A stretch of DNA of 64,000 nt from Luscinia megarhynchos (Eukaryota; Chordata; Aves; Passeriformes; Turdidae), in assembly GCA_034336665.1 (NCBI GenBank), contig CM067564.1:46175451-46239450 (forward strand), given 5' to 3'. The notes beneath the pieces were generated by a model, which was not told the origin of the DNA, did no database searches, and saw only the letters and a program-made list of their open reading frames with translations. Made by a program: the position numbers and the translations under genes. Each line of letters starts with the position of its first letter. Position 1 is the stretch's first letter. Positions 22,645 to 35,958 of the stretch are shown one piece after another.

Positions 22645-23145
22645 TGAGGTATGCAGTCCTGACCACCACATTTAAAAAAAATAAAAAGTAATAAACCTTT
22701 TGGAGAGCATCCAGAATAGAGTAACATGAAGGAAAAGAGGTTTAAGAAAACATGACCTATAATGAAAAGTTGAAGGAATTGAGTTTGTTTAGTCTAGGAA
22801 AGCAGTGAAGGAAGGGAGGCATGTTACAAGTCTTCAAACATATACTAGGGTTTTTAAAAGAGGACAGTGATCAATTGTTCTCTGTGTCCACTCCCGGTAG
22901 GACAACAGGGAATGGGCTTAATTTGAAATGGGAAGAGTTTTAGGTTAGTTATAAAAAAAAATCCTAACTTCAGGGAGAGGAACAGCACAACCTTGATGGG
23001 ATAAAGAATCATCACCACTGGAGGTTTTCCAAAGCAAGTTGGACACATATCTGTCAAGGATGATCTAGAAATATTTGTTGTTGTGTTGGAGCAAAGGGTC
23101 AGGGTGGAAGCCCTAATGAAATCCTTGCTTCTTTATCTCCCATCC
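22645..23145 (+). mobile_element. Old CR1 LINE, about 500 bp
   Basis: The body follows an older CR1 type (turtle/crocodile-like) rather than the young avian type. Blocks in order: CAGTCCTGACCACCACATTTAAA, GGAGAGCATCCAGAATAGAGTAAC, AAAACATGACCTATAATGAAAAG, GAATTGAGTTTGTTTAGTCTAGG, GTGATCAATTGTTCTCTGTGTCCACT, GGACAACAGGGAATGGGCTTAA, AGGTTAGTTATAAAAAAAAATC, CACTGGAGGTTTTCCAAAGCAAGTTGGACACATATCTGTCAAGGATGATCTAG. The usual short 3' terminus is degraded. It is the longest CR1 copy in the window and carries no intact coding frame. Confidence 0.85.
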
Positions 23146-23839
23146 CAAGTGATTTGGCTTGGTAATGCCCACACATAGTTATAGAAATCACAGAGAACAA
23201 AAAAAAAATCTTGTAATTTTTTGATTAAAAATCAAACCAAGAAAAACAAAATAAAATTAAAAAAAAATTCCAAACAAATAAAACAAAGAAGGCCAAACTT
23301 TTTTAATCTTGGGTTCTTCTTGAAGCATTGCCAACAAGAATATTAGCACAGTCAACTAAACATCAACAAAAAAATCTTGATTTTGAGAAATCAGGTTGGT
23401 CTCATAGAAAAATTTATAATCCAAATAATATTAACAAATGCTGCTGCATCAGGAGGCTTGCTGTCCCTTTAAAGGCCTAGTGGATTTTAGTCCAGCTGCA
23501 TACAGAGAATATTTTTAGCAAAATCTTCACTTCCAGCATGTTGAATTTGGAATGGGATATTGTATTTATAATACAGTGCTTTTTTTCAGAGCTTTCAAAG
23601 GGCAGGTCTTGCAAAGGAGTGGACAGATGAGGAGAGTTTCACCTCACTGCTGTTGGAGCTTCAAAGCTGAACCTAATGAAAGCTTGGCAGCAGCTGAAGG
23701 AAGATGAGCAGCTGTGGGGAACCAGAAAAGTTACCATCTCTCTAAGTGGGATTTAATGTGCTAGGGGTGATGCAGCCTCTGATAATTTCTGTATACTTGG
23801 AAGTGAAGAAAAAAAAGACTAAAATTTGGAGAGAATAAA
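23146..23839. other. Unique DNA with A-rich tract
   Basis: No gene. An A-rich low-complexity stretch is at about 23210-23292. Beyond it the sequence becomes complex and AT-rich (23430-23600) and could belong to the regulatory-looking island that follows. Confidence 0.45.
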
Positions 23840-24075
23840 GACCTAATTATCTCTGTCTTCTAAGCCTTGCTGCTAGTTGCATGGAAATTCCTTTTGGGTC
23901 AGAGAAGTGCAATTACTCAGTAATCTGTGGAGAGATGTCATCCTGTAATCACCTGATGTTTGTTTACCAGCAATTCTCATTAAATTTCCTTTAATTAAGA
24001 AGCAGTTACTCTGTATCTGGGGCCCTTTGATTGTCATTGACACTTTCTGAGAGTGAGAGCTGCTCTAGGTTGTAG
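23840..24075. promoter_or_regulatory. Candidate conserved noncoding element
   Basis: Non-repetitive block with CCTAATTATCTC, GCAATTACTCAG, GTAATCACCTGATG, TTTCCTTTAATTAAG, and GCCCTTTGATTGTCATTGACAC (a TCF-like CTTTGAT and a TGACA site). The spacing and motif richness are typical of vertebrate enhancers; evidence is texture only. Confidence 0.3.
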
Positions 24076-27000
24076 AAGTGGACATGCCCCTATTAAAATC
24101 ATTAATGTTGGCCTGAGGATGTTGGAAGTGAAAGATGGATCTGATTTACCAAGGATTCCCATATGCCTTGGGATTCTCAGGTTTTTGTTGACATGAGGCT
24201 TTATTTTACTGACATTGCTGCGATTTCCTGGGAATGGCCTTGACCCAGTACAATTTCAGATTCTCTGTCGTGTGACAACACTGAGGTTGTGTTTTTAAAG
24301 GGGGTCTGAGTTTTAAGGGCATCTGAGTTACATGTCACCACACTCATCCTTGGAAATGGTCAGTATGGGGTAACTACAGCCCAACACCGAGTGCTGACCC
24401 TTCTGTGTGTAGATGGATTTTGCATAAATCTGTGGGGAAGCCCTGAGTGGTGCACGAGATGTCTGAGGAGCTCCTTGAGGATGGAGCAGCAGACCTGTGC
24501 TGTACCAGTGACATCCTTGCAGGTGACTGGGTAGAGTGACACCCCATGGGCATTGCACACAGATAATGGGGAGTTCAGTTGGAAGAGAAGTTGGTGAGAA
24601 AGAGCTGGACAGGAGATGTACAGTGAAAAACTAATTTTTTGATCAAAACCTTTAAGAAGACATTAACTAAAACTTGGGGCTCCTGTCATGTTCTGCCCAA
24701 GAACTGCAGCAACAGTACTGAGATGGACACACACAAGTTATGCAAAGATCCTCCTGAGGAAAAAATTTTTTTCTTCTTTTGAGTCCAGTAAAAAAACCCT
24801 GAGTGTGGCTGAATGTTGGATGTACAACCCCCAAAGCAAATAATTCATAATGAATGCCCTATCCCATTTTAATTCATTCAGTGTTGTCCCTATATGGCAG
24901 GATGTCTGGAGGCCAAACACTGTTCCCATCGTGTTGGTGCAATCCCATTGATACATTGATTTCAGGAGGTCACACCAGATTATCATAATGGCTCCTTCAG
25001 GCCACAAAAATCTATGAATACGAAAGCATGGGAGAACAAGTTCGGGAGAATGTGGAAAACTTAACTTTGTATTTTTGTGTGGAGGAGAGAGGGGAGTATG
25101 AGGGACTTTTGAACATCAATGTGAACACTTTTCAGGTTGGTACATGTTGAAAGCTGCTACTATTTGATGGCTTTAGGGTAGTTTATGTGAAACCAGCTGG
25201 AGGTCTCTGCACAGTTCCTTGGAGCTAAAAGTTTAGTGAAGTCAAAAGAGAGGCTTCATGGACTTCAAAAGGTCTCAAATCTGGCCCCCAGTGGATAAAT
25301 ATCCACAATAATATCAAACTGTCCATTCTATGATGCTTCCTACATTGATTTTAACCCTCACCTTTTCTCCCTGCCAACACAACTCAGCTTTATCTGAATA
25401 TTCACTTTGAAACACAGGGAGAAACAATGACATCCTCTTAAAAACTGTCTTTCTAATGGGCACCACAGTAATAAAAGATTGACAGTCTCTAAAATCAAAT
25501 GTTTCAGGGAGAACTGATTGAATTTCCTCCATAAAACTCTCTTAAATACCCACATCCCTTCCCCAGGGACAAGTTTTCCATAAGCAGGCAACATTCTTTT
25601 GTTGTTGTTGTTGTATTTCTAACAGTCTTGTACAGTATCTTGTCAAGATGTCATCAATACAATTGCTTTGACATTTTTAGTGCAGCATTTGGAAGGCAGG
25701 TTGGGTTTTTCAGTCTGGCAAGCCAATATAAGTCAGTCTCTGATACTTAATTTCTCTATGAGATCCTTCACTTCTATTATAAACAGATCCAGCAGTTGAG
25801 AGATAAATTTCTTGGTAACAGTTTGGACTTTTTTATGAACCACCTGCAAGTTTTCTGCAAACAACATGTTTTATGGGAGCTCAAGGCAATGTTCACCCAT
25901 CAAGACCTGACAGTAAGAAGTGGATGAATGAGGCCTTATCTCAGCCACACATGTAACCTTCTGTGTCCCCTGGCTTGACCTCCCTCTGCACTCATTTATG
26001 AAAATGATTCATCTTTAAAGAGCTTCCTCGCTCTGCCTGGAGGCTGTAGATCTTTCTGCACTGGACTTGTGCAGGCTGAGGTTATAAACTTCGGCATGGA
26101 AGGCACACAGAGGGGCTTAATTTTGAACATTAGGGGGAAAAAAAATGTGTACACACTTAAAAAGGCAGGTTAAAATACAGACAGTTTAAAAAAATCCCAA
26201 TTTGGGAATACTGAGAATTTTAAAAAGGGGGTGGCTGGAAAAATGAGTATCTTATTAAGGTCATGAAAGATTTTTATTTACAATCAAACTATTTAAAAAT
26301 AACTATTTGTTGTCATTATTTTTGCTTCTTACTTTATTTGTGGATTCTTTTTTCCCCCTATATAAGGAATATAACATAATGCATTTCTAATTGTTACTGC
26401 TTTCTGGTCTCAGACAGTCACACTAGAATGTACCCCAGATTCAACAACTGAGGAAAAACCAGATCAGCATAGTCTTTCATGACAAAATAATCTCTTGTAG
26501 CACTGTAAATAATAATCTTAAAAGTCAGCAAAAAGAGCATTCTGTTGAATTTTTAGCAGTATTTAAATATCTGAAATACTAAACACATGTTAATGAAAAA
26601 CTTCCCCACGTCTCAAGCTTATTTCTGCCCTTTCTCTGTTACAAGAAGTAAACTCTTGCTCTTCTCAGCAAACCTGAACATCTAAGATTTAGCAGTAAAA
26701 ATTACCTTTAAAAAATAAAAGCTGATGTCAGCTTCTAAGTTAAGTTACGTGTCCAAGTTTCTTGGGTAGAATACTTTTCACATTAGTTTAGGATTTGTCT
26801 CCTGTATATAAACAAGTTACCCAAACTGTAATCCAAAATGCTTGATCATCCATGCAGGAAAAAACCAACTCCCAACTATTCTGGGATATCATTTAAGCCT
26901 GAGCTCATTTATTCAGCTGGCAGAAGCTGGGTTAGGGACTGATTTCACTTTGCTTGGAGGTGAAACCTGTTATTAGGGCAGGCTCAAGCAGAAAGTTCCT

Positions 27001-28680
27001 CCAGCACAGACAGCCCCTGCACAGAGCCCTTTCCACAGTTTCTTTCCTGAGATCCAGGCAAACCTTTCCACCACTAACAAAGCAAAGAGACACAGAGTCC
27101 AAGAGAATTTAAGCTGAGAGTCCTTGAGTTGCGTTCTCAAAAAGATGTAGGTGAGGGCAGATGGAAGCTGGTCATGCTCAAAGTTCTCTGTGGGAATACA
27201 GATCTTCAGGTTGGGTAGACCCAGCAGCCAAACCTAGCATTTGATGAGTAAGACAAATCCCTGGAGATCCTTGTTGTGTTGCTGTGAGATGCTGGATGTG
27301 GGCTTGAGAGCATTTGTGGAAAGTGTCTGCCCTCATTGGCTTGGTATTCATAGTGATCATTGTACTCTCCACAAGTATTTACTACATGTAAAAGAAAATT
27401 CTGGCCAGTCTCACAGCCTAGCATGAAAGAACTTCTCGAGGAGAAATAAAACCATTACAGGAATACCACTGTTATCTCCCAGTTGGGTACTATAAATCCT
27501 GGAAATTCGCAGCTTATGTTAAAACCCCAGAATTTCTGACACCCCTGTCATCCCTCAGGATGGAAAAGAAGTTTTCCCATAGAAGCCCTGCTCTGAAGTG
27601 ATGCAGTGAAGTACACATGCCATTCTGGAGTAGTGTTTGCTGCTCCAGAGTAAATAGGACACACAACACATCTGTGTGTTGCAGCACTTTCTAGCCAGTC
27701 ATAACACCAATACCTTTCACCAGCTGATAACTTCAAAACTCCTGCTGTCTTTTTTGTTCCCCCTACATGACTGAAGTTTTACAGACCTTGTTTTAATTGC
27801 AATCTCAGACATTAAACACCATTGGTTCTGGTAAGAGCATGGCCATTAGCTCAGAGAGCTTTTGTTACTCTCCCTTGTTTATGCCTCAATGTATTTATAC
27901 AGGGCACTTCTAACTCCTATAATCCTTTCTTGCTGAACTTTTTAAAGTCAACAAGCTGTGTTCAGACATGTTCATCGATGTAGCACTAAAGACACCAGTG
28001 AATAACTGATGTGCCTGTGTAGGACAATGTGTTGGTGTGCAGTGAGGTGATCTGGGGCCCTTGCAAATCACTGTCAGTGCTCTGGTTCTCAGCAGAGCTG
28101 GGGCAGCTGGGTGTGGGCACTGTGCTTTGACCCTTAGTCCACCCTTTTGTCTCCATTTAGAAGCAGATTTTCTGTCCCTCCAATCATTCAAGCAGCTCTT
28201 ATCTATATGTCACTTAATACACAATCATAATATATATAGGTTGTCTGTGCTTATGCACGTCCAGAATATCCAAGTGAAGCTGTCATTAAACATCCAATGC
28301 AAGTTGTTTCTCCCAGCTCCATACCAAGGAGCTTTTAACAGTTTTTTTGTTGAAATCTGGTGAAGCTGAAGATATTTTAGGTGGGGTTTTTTGCTGGGGT
28401 TTTCATTCAGTTTGTGTTTTTTGCAAAATCATTACTGAATATAAATCTTAGGATCTTATTGATGAGTCTGCAAATGCAGACTTGACTGAGGAAGCCTGGT
28501 TTATTTACTGTCATTAGTACATCTGCCATTAGTACATAGCTTTGAAGGTTAGCAGTTGAACTCAGAAGTCTTGTGATTGTGTTTATGGTACTTGATTTGG
28601 CATATTTAATACACTTAAGAGGAGGGATCATTGAATATATTTGATTCAACTCTTTCCTGGAGAGAGCTGATTTTCAGCTG
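24076..28680. other. Unique AT-rich noncoding DNA
   Basis: I see no gene, RNA gene or clear transposon in 4.6 kb. A (TTG)n run is at about 25602-25613. Frames at 24328-25007, 25314-25594 and 27178-27736 are under 100 codons, overlap in pairs and look like chance. Confidence 0.5.
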
Positions 28681-28682
28681 GA

Positions 28683-28702
28683 GGGAGGGAAGGGAGGGAG
28701 GG
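28683..28702 (+). other. G-quadruplex motif
   Basis: Five GGG runs (28683-28685, 28687-28689, 28692-28694, 28696-28698, 28700-28702) are separated by A or AA. This meets the strict G3+N1-7 rule with one spare run. No gene start is visible next to it. Confidence 0.9.
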
Positions 28703-31599
28703 ACAGAGATAGACAGCAGAGCTCTCATGTGTAAAAGGTGATAAACAGCCTGACTGAGGAACAAGAAGGTTGGCAGCTTTAGCAGATCAAATGCATCTTA
28801 GTTGTGCTGAGTAAACTAAACTGATTCAGAGATGTTGTGGATATTAAAGATCCTGGATACCCATGAATAAGGATTAAAGCACTTACTCTTTTCTATTCTA
28901 AACTATTCCAGCCCTTCTGTCATTGGCATGGTATCAAAGATCTACATCTACCAAAGGACTTGCCTATCACAGCTTGGAATTCAGTAGCTTCTAGTTCTTA
29001 GGAGCTTTGTTGATATGGAGTTACCCAATTTAGGCAAGTAAGCTTCTTATGCAATGCATTGGGCATCAAGCACTTCTGAAAAGGTTTAACATGTGACAGC
29101 ACAAGGTAAAACCCAGTATGAGGGCAGGAAGGCCAAGGGCAGGTGTGTGAGGCTTTGTGCTCTTTTCTTCTTGGAAGCCAGGTGCCCAACTCCAGATTTG
29201 GAGGCAGATACTGTCTTTCATTCAGGTTTCACAGGCTTCTTGTCAGTCCATGAGCTACATCTCCAGCAGCCTGTTGAAACACTCACTCGATATCTTGGAA
29301 ACTCGCTTTCAGATCTTCCCATTCTTATTGGAAGAGATTTGTGTCTCCCACTTCAATGGATTAAAAGTTAAAATACAGGGTCATTCTGTTGTCCTTGGAC
29401 ATTTCATCCAAAAGTGGAACTCAGAAGACACTGATGACCAGAGTAATCTCTGCATTTCTAGCTTTGCCCGGTAAAAAATAAGATGTGAAAATTCAGCTCC
29501 TTCACTGCCTATTTGGAATATTGGGGCTTTGAACAGGGGTTAAAGCCAGCTGTGTATTTGTACATTTTAAAGCATATTTTTACCTATTATATATGTATTT
29601 TTTGTATATTTATACATATTAAAAAGCCAGCTATGCATTTGATCAACCAGCCATGTGTATTACCAGCCCATGTGGCATTAATACTTGATTTCTGTATTTT
29701 CCTACCTTTTGTTGTTGATTTCCTCACAGCCATAGAGATCAGGTTTGTGTCTGTGCAAGGAAGAAATCCAGAGCACTACAACATCAGTGAATTTGTCACT
29801 GATTTGCAACATCTCAAGGAGAAACTCCTTCTCTTCCAGGACTGGGATGGTGCTGCTCAGTGGCTAATTCTGGTGCTTGCAAACTGACACACAAAGAGCT
29901 TGTGAATCACCTCTCATTTCGTGTTTCCCACTACTAATCCTCTGAGAGGTGTTTGGCAGAAGCAATGGCATGACAGAAAGGACAACAGCCACAGGGCCTT
30001 TTTTTGGGCACGGGGATATTTTCTGCCTACTTCATGCTTCATAGAAAACCAAACCTGAGCCCTGGGAAGAAGCTGGATGGCCGCTGAATGAGCTTCCTGT
30101 GCCTGATTGCCACGCAGGCTGGGAGCTTTCACCCTAGTTTGTTTAGATAGCTGCCTCTGATCATCTCAACTTTCTTATTTATTGGCACGCTGACAGCATG
30201 CCAGTGGCAAGACAACTCCCTGCAGGAGTTCCCATCATTTGGATCACAGCTTCCTCCCTCTCCACCTACTGCAGCTATTAGGCACATCCAATATACACCT
30301 CGGCATGCATGCACCAAACTGCCTGGGTGAACCCAAGGAGCAGCCAACTCCAAACACAAAACAGGCTTCCAAATAATAATAATACCCGTGGAGCCTGAAG
30401 AGTTGCCTTCCCTGCCCAAAAGGCTTTTTAGGGGTTCTGGAAGGGAAAGGAATGGCTTTTGAAACCCAGGTTAAATCCTGCAGCGGTGATTTTCATTTTT
30501 GAGTGCCTCCATGCTTTTGGGGTGCTTTCTGGGGCACCTGTAATGGCTGGGAAGCTGAGTTTCCTCTTCAGCTGTCAGATCCCACGGGATGGGGGTGTTC
30601 ATAACACAGCCAGGGCTCATTTTGCAGTGGCTCTCTGACTCCTCACTACCAAAGTGTTAATTTAACCCACAAAAATGGCTAAGCCTGCGGGACCCAGGGG
30701 TTGGCTAACAAGGGTTTTGGCCCGTGCAGATGCAGGAATATTCCACTACAGGACAGGACTTGTTCTCTGCACAAACTCTCCTCAAACCCAGCTGCTAAGA
30801 AATGGTAATGAGGAGGGGATATTTTTCCCTCTTTTCAAATGGACAGGCTATCAGGTGGAGCATCAGGCAGTGCTTTCAGGATGGAGACACTTTTCCTCAC
30901 TTTTTCTCTACTTTTCCTCATTATCAGGCAACGTTCTAGGCAAGAAGGCACTGGTGGGTTTGCCAAGTGCCAGAAGTAACAGGAATAAAAAAACTTGGGG
31001 GATTTCCCAGCCAATTTTCACGTAGTCAAGTATCTCAAATGTGTGTTTCTGCTTCTGAATCACTAACTATTTAGTACTGGGGTGGTTATTTAGACAGCCC
31101 AGAGAGGTGAAGAGCTGAGAGAGACACCTCACTTTTTTACACAAGCCTGCCCATGTCACCAACTGGAGTGTGGGGAGGAGAGGTGTCTCTAGAGCCCACT
31201 GTGCCCTCCTCTCTTGAGTCAGCCAAAAAGCTTCAATTTTCTGCACCTTCCAGGCAGAAAATTGGGAAGCTAAAGTGCCTAAAAATAAAAGTATTTAGCA
31301 ATACACTCATTTTCAGATTAGTTACTGGTCTAATTGGAGAAGGAGCATTTAAAATGAATAGTATGGCGTGGCCATCACTTGCTCCCTGAATAAGACAGCT
31401 GTGTGAAACAAGGACACAAAAAGAGCTGTATCAGCTATACAGGGATCCATCTAACACATGTACCTCTTTCTGACAGGGGCCAAGAATTAATACATGCTTG
31501 GGGAAAAGTAAAATGGCAAAGTGAGACTTCCTCAGAGCACTCTCACAACATCTTGAGATTTGCATTGCAGTGTCTTCCGGAGCCAGAGGTAATGTCTTT
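28703..31599. other. Unique noncoding DNA
   Basis: No recognised gene. The 124-codon plus frame at 29513-29887 has an acceptor-like TTTCCTCACAG inside it (ending about 29729) and could be read as a terminal exon, but it resembles nothing and lacks support. AATAATAATA at about 30374-30383 is a tiny repeat. Confidence 0.45.
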
Positions 31600-31875
31600 G
31601 TATTTAATAGCTCTTGAAGAATTTTTCTTTCATGAACTTGTCCAGTCCTTTTTGAACCCATGTAAATTTACAGCATCCACAACATCCTGTGGCAAGGAGT
31701 TCCACGGCTTAATTATACATTGTATGAAGAATCATTTCCCTTTGTTTGTTTTGAACCCGTCTCCTCCATGTTCCATTTGATGTCCCCTTGCTCTTGTTTT
31801 GGAAAAGACAGAGAACAATTGCTTGTCATTTCCATGCCTCTTTGATTTCACAGATCTCTGTCATCTACCCCTCAT
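31600..31875 (-). mobile_element. Old CR1 LINE fragment
   Basis: The blocks match, in reverse complement, an old CR1 type shared with turtles and crocodiles: TTTTCTTTCATGAACTTGTCCAGTCC, TTTTTGAACCCATGTAAATTTACAGCATCCACAACATCCTGTGGCAAGGAGTTCCACGGCTTAATTATACATTGTATGAAGAA, GTTTGTTTTGAACCCG, then TTGATGTCCCCTTGCTCTTGTTTTGGAAAAGA and GATTTCACAGATCTCTGTCAT. Its terminus is lost. The 163-codon plus-strand frame at 31799-32290 starts inside this fragment and runs antisense to it. Confidence 0.85.
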
Positions 31876-34800
31876 TCACAACCTGGTCCTTTATGAGCAA
31901 GCTAAGGTTATCACACTGACTCTTGATTGCTTAAAATTGTTCTTCCCACCTAATGGGAATCCACATTGGGCAGAGAGAAGTGAAAGGGTGTTTAGAATCA
32001 GGAAGAATAAAATGTCTGGGTGGATTTGTAATATCAGCAACCATCACCATTTACAGAGAACAATCTTTGATCTGTGGGTACTTGGGAAATTACTCTCAAC
32101 CATCTGTCTGAGGAATTATGAAGGAGTTCCCTGTCTTGCAAGTACACTGCAAAAGCAATCAGAGGATAACACCACATCTAAATCTGCTTATCAAAACCAC
32201 TATCAGGAAGAGATGACAAAAATATACTGTATGTTTACCGAAAGATCAGTTCTCTTTGTTAACTTTTGGTTCAAATTATATAGCCAGTAGACACTTAACA
32301 TGTTATCTCCTTGAGATATCAGCGATATTGTATTACAACATTACAGAGAGCTTTATAGACTAGTGACAAGAAGCTGAGAGTTTCTCAACTGACATATAAT
32401 TATCTAATGTGCTTGATGTGCCAAAAATTGCTACTCTACATGGGCGAACTGAAAGCACAGAAAGAGAAACAGAAAATACCTGAGGGATTTGGGAGGAAGG
32501 TGGGTAAAACAACCTTTATGGCAGGGGTTGTTTCTCAGAAAAAAAAAAAAAATACTTCTGGAAAATAATTAATCTGTTTTAAAATTGAGTATGATTTTAA
32601 TCTTTAAAAGTGCCCATCAATTTATATTAAGCATTAATTAATTGCTAAAATCTGACCTGTCTCACTTTCAGAAAACCAACCTATTCATTCGTTCTGAGAC
32701 TCACAATCTAGAAGGAAACTCTGACAGCAAAAGCTGAGCCTGTGTCCAGGCAATTTCATGCTCTGGGGTCTTTGGAGAAGCTCTAGGTAGAGGAGGGAGC
32801 ACCTGGGATATTCAGTGTTGGGCCAAGTGGTCGGAGCAGTTTAGCTCTGTTTGTGCAGTTGTGTTTGCGACACCCAACGATTGCGTGTTCCTGCCTGGCT
32901 CCCAGGTTACCTCAACCTCACCAATTGCTGTCCTGAAGATTTAGCAAGATTCCAAGAAACAGTTGGAGGCTTTTCCAGGTGGCTGGAGAAAGGAAGGGGA
33001 AGAATAATTTCTTTCTTAAAGATCTAAACTTGGTGAAACTAAGAATAGGTATTCAATAAAAACAAAGGTGGGTAGGTAATTCTTCCTTTTCGTGGAAATG
33101 ACTATTATCTCTTCAGATGCATTTGAACCCAGTCACTGGCAGAGAAAAGATCATATTCCATACAAAGCATTCAGGTGTATCCAGGAGGTCAATATTTATA
33201 ACCTTGCAGCAGTCTGACCTGTATCTTAATGCTCCTCAGAACAGAGTGAACATGAGACCCAGAATCTCAAAGGTATTCAGACATCTCTCCATGGTTAATC
33301 TGTACACTTGAATATTCTCAGATCTGTGCATAATTATTATGGGTTATTTTAAAGGAAAAGCAGTACTTTTTTTAAACTGAGTTCAAATATCCAAAATCCA
33401 AAATGATAATCCAAACTTTTTACTTTATGGCAAGTAGTTGCAGAGAAAAATGCTATTTTCTATGCCTGGAAACATATTTATCTTTCTGCAGTTCCATCCC
33501 TATCTAATGAACCTTCCTTCCAATTTTGATACAACATACTGTCCCTGCTTCTCATTTAACAAAATTTATTCATGTAGTAGAGACATATACATATACAAGA
33601 ACATGACATGTCTCTCATGAGAAAGTCGCCCTTTATTCAGTATTGCCCTGTTCTCTCCTTGTCTTTATCCTGAAGGAAGGACTGCTTTTCATTGCCTGCC
33701 TTCTGCCTTGATTGCAGCCTTTCTGGAGCAGACCTTTTCTTTTTTTCCATGTTTCTTTGCTCTTTTGAGCAACAGGCAGTGATCTGAGACCAGTTTTGTT
33801 TTTTGACGCCTTTAGTTTTGTGTGACTTCTGGACTGCAAAGTGTACAAACTCCTAAGCACTGCACACACAGTAAATTATAGTAACAATTAGAACACCTGG
33901 GTACTTGGAAATTTCTCATCCTTGCTGTTGGAAAAAAGAACTTTAACTATCCAACATCTTAAGATAAAAACTTGCTTATCCATGGATGACTCCTCACTTT
34001 TTGTTTTTTATTTGTTTTTCTTTCTTTCTATTTTTCTTTCCCAGGCATGCAAGATTCTGGTAAATTGAATTCAGTGGTTTTTTTCTCAGGTTTCTCCAGC
34101 TGTTTATCTGTCTTCTACTCATTTCAGTTAAATCAGGTGTGGGTAAAATGATACATTTCTCCCTTGTAGATAAAAATGAATCAACTTCTTGCTCTGCTTA
34201 TTAGGCAAGAAAAAAAAAAGAGGGAAAACCAGATTGCATTCTAAACTGCAACTTTTCCCTTAATTACAACTTGAGAACGAAATAAATTCAGCTGCTAGGC
34301 AAACAATTATCTTTCTGTGAAATTTTTTATCTTCATTAGTGTTAATGTGCTTTCTGTGTGTCAGACCACCTGCTTTTCAGAAGTCCCATAAAAGTATTTC
34401 TTAAGGGCCCAGCTCTACCCAGCCTGTAGCTGAGGGAGCTGCAGAGAGACCTTCTACTTACATGATGCAATTGCCAAGCAGAACTGCAGTTCTTATCCTT
34501 CAGGGCCAGCATACCTCATAGGAATCACAGAAAAAGCAAGTAGGAACCTTGCTGCATAGTAGGCTGCAAAAGGAGGAACCTGGGACAGCCCTGATTCCTG
34601 TTTTGGCAGAGAGTCATCAAGAATTTGGGGTGGTCTGTGACTTACATATATCTTTATTTCCCAAACCCTTACATATGTGGTTTGCAAAGCCTCCTGGGGT
34701 TTAACAAGACTGCTCAAAATTTGTTTTGTCCTTCCAGCATGGAATTTTGAGTAAAAAAGGCAGGAAATTTTGAGCATTTTGTGCTTTTTGTCTGGACATC

Positions 34801-35881
34801 TAGTCAGATTTTCTGTCACAGAAGAGCCAACACAGATACAGGGAAAATGCTTTTCACTAGAACCTCTTTCAGACCTCTGGAAATTTAATTTTCAGGGTGA
34901 GGTGGGACCAAGGGATTTGTGTCTGCAAGACCAGTCTGGTGGAGCCCCCCAGTCCATCACAGCAGCTCTGCAAACCCTCTCCTTGTTTAGTCAGTAATTG
35001 CTGCTGCCCTTATTTTCCAGCGGGGAGGAAGGGAAAAGCAAAGGTAATGTGACCTTTGGTATTTTGAAATAACATGATAACTATGCACATCTTCAAAGGA
35101 CATGACTGCTGAGGAACAGCTGGGGATGGTGGTGGGAACAGCCTCCCCCTGACACTCAGGGCTGGTGGAGGAACCAGAAGAACCTGCAGAGCTCGTGAGA
35201 AGCAGTGGGGAAAACTAGGAGTGGCCAGAACTGCCTCATTGTCCCCTTTCATTATATCTGAGATTGACCTTTATTAGTTGCCTGGGGGTATGGAATGGGC
35301 TGAAGCTCTTCAGAGGAGGTAGAACCCAAGCACCCATGCAAAGCATGGAAAAGGAGGAGGCAGGTGAAGGGGAAAGCCAAAGGGAGATTGCACTGAGGGC
35401 TGATGTTCTCCCTTGAGGGCCCTGACTAACCACTGAAGGAGCTAAGCACGCTTTTAAGCACTCAGCTTTCCAACATCTGGGTAGAACAGGAAAAGATTAT
35501 TACTCCTGCTCATGTGAAACAGGAATGGCGAAGCAGAAGACATCTGAATGCCCCTGAGGATGCTGGTCAGAGAAATTAAATTCTAATTATCCATCAGAAT
35601 CACTGCTTAATGGAAATTGAGGGTTTTTTCAAACACCAGCTTTTCTGGAGGTGGGGGGAAGGGGAAAATGAGACAATCTGAAGGAACAATTTTGATCCTT
35701 GAAAAAAGAAAATAATTGTATTTCACACAAAATATTTTTTAAACAGACTACTCATAAAAGACAAATATACAGCAGAGATAGAATAAACAAAAAGCTGAAA
35801 GTATTTGACTGAAGCCAACCATGAAGGAAAGAAAGAATAATTTTGTGTCCTCTGAGAAGATCTTGTAAAACATTGCAAGAT
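31876..35881. other. Unique noncoding DNA
   Basis: No gene is recognised in 4 kb. It holds small homopolymer runs (about 32539-32551 A, 34211-34219 A). The open frames (108 codons at most once the 31799-32290 frame ends) have no domain resemblance. Confidence 0.5.
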
Positions 35882-35958
35882 GTTGCCTGGCGGGGGGGAT
35901 GGACAAGATGATCCCCAGGGATCCCCCCCAATCCTGTAAATTCTGTGATTCTGTGATC
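35882..35958 (+). mobile_element. CR1 LINE 3'-terminal fragment
   Basis: GTTGCCTGGCGGGGGGG, ATGGACAAGATGATCCCCAGGGATCCCCCC, AATCCTGTAAATTCTGTGATTCTGTGA: the last ~75 bases of CR1 with the tandem ATTCTGTG 3' terminus. It is heavily 5'-truncated. Confidence 0.85.

Noticed and set aside
29513..29887. 124-codon frame with an acceptor-like TTTCCTCACAG and a protein-like end
   Set aside because: No known domain and no neighbouring exon; 5' half is AT-rich low complexity. Possible but unsupported.
31799..32290. Longest open frame in the window (163 codons, plus)
   Set aside because: It starts inside an antisense old CR1 and resembles no protein family; no splice or translation context supports it.
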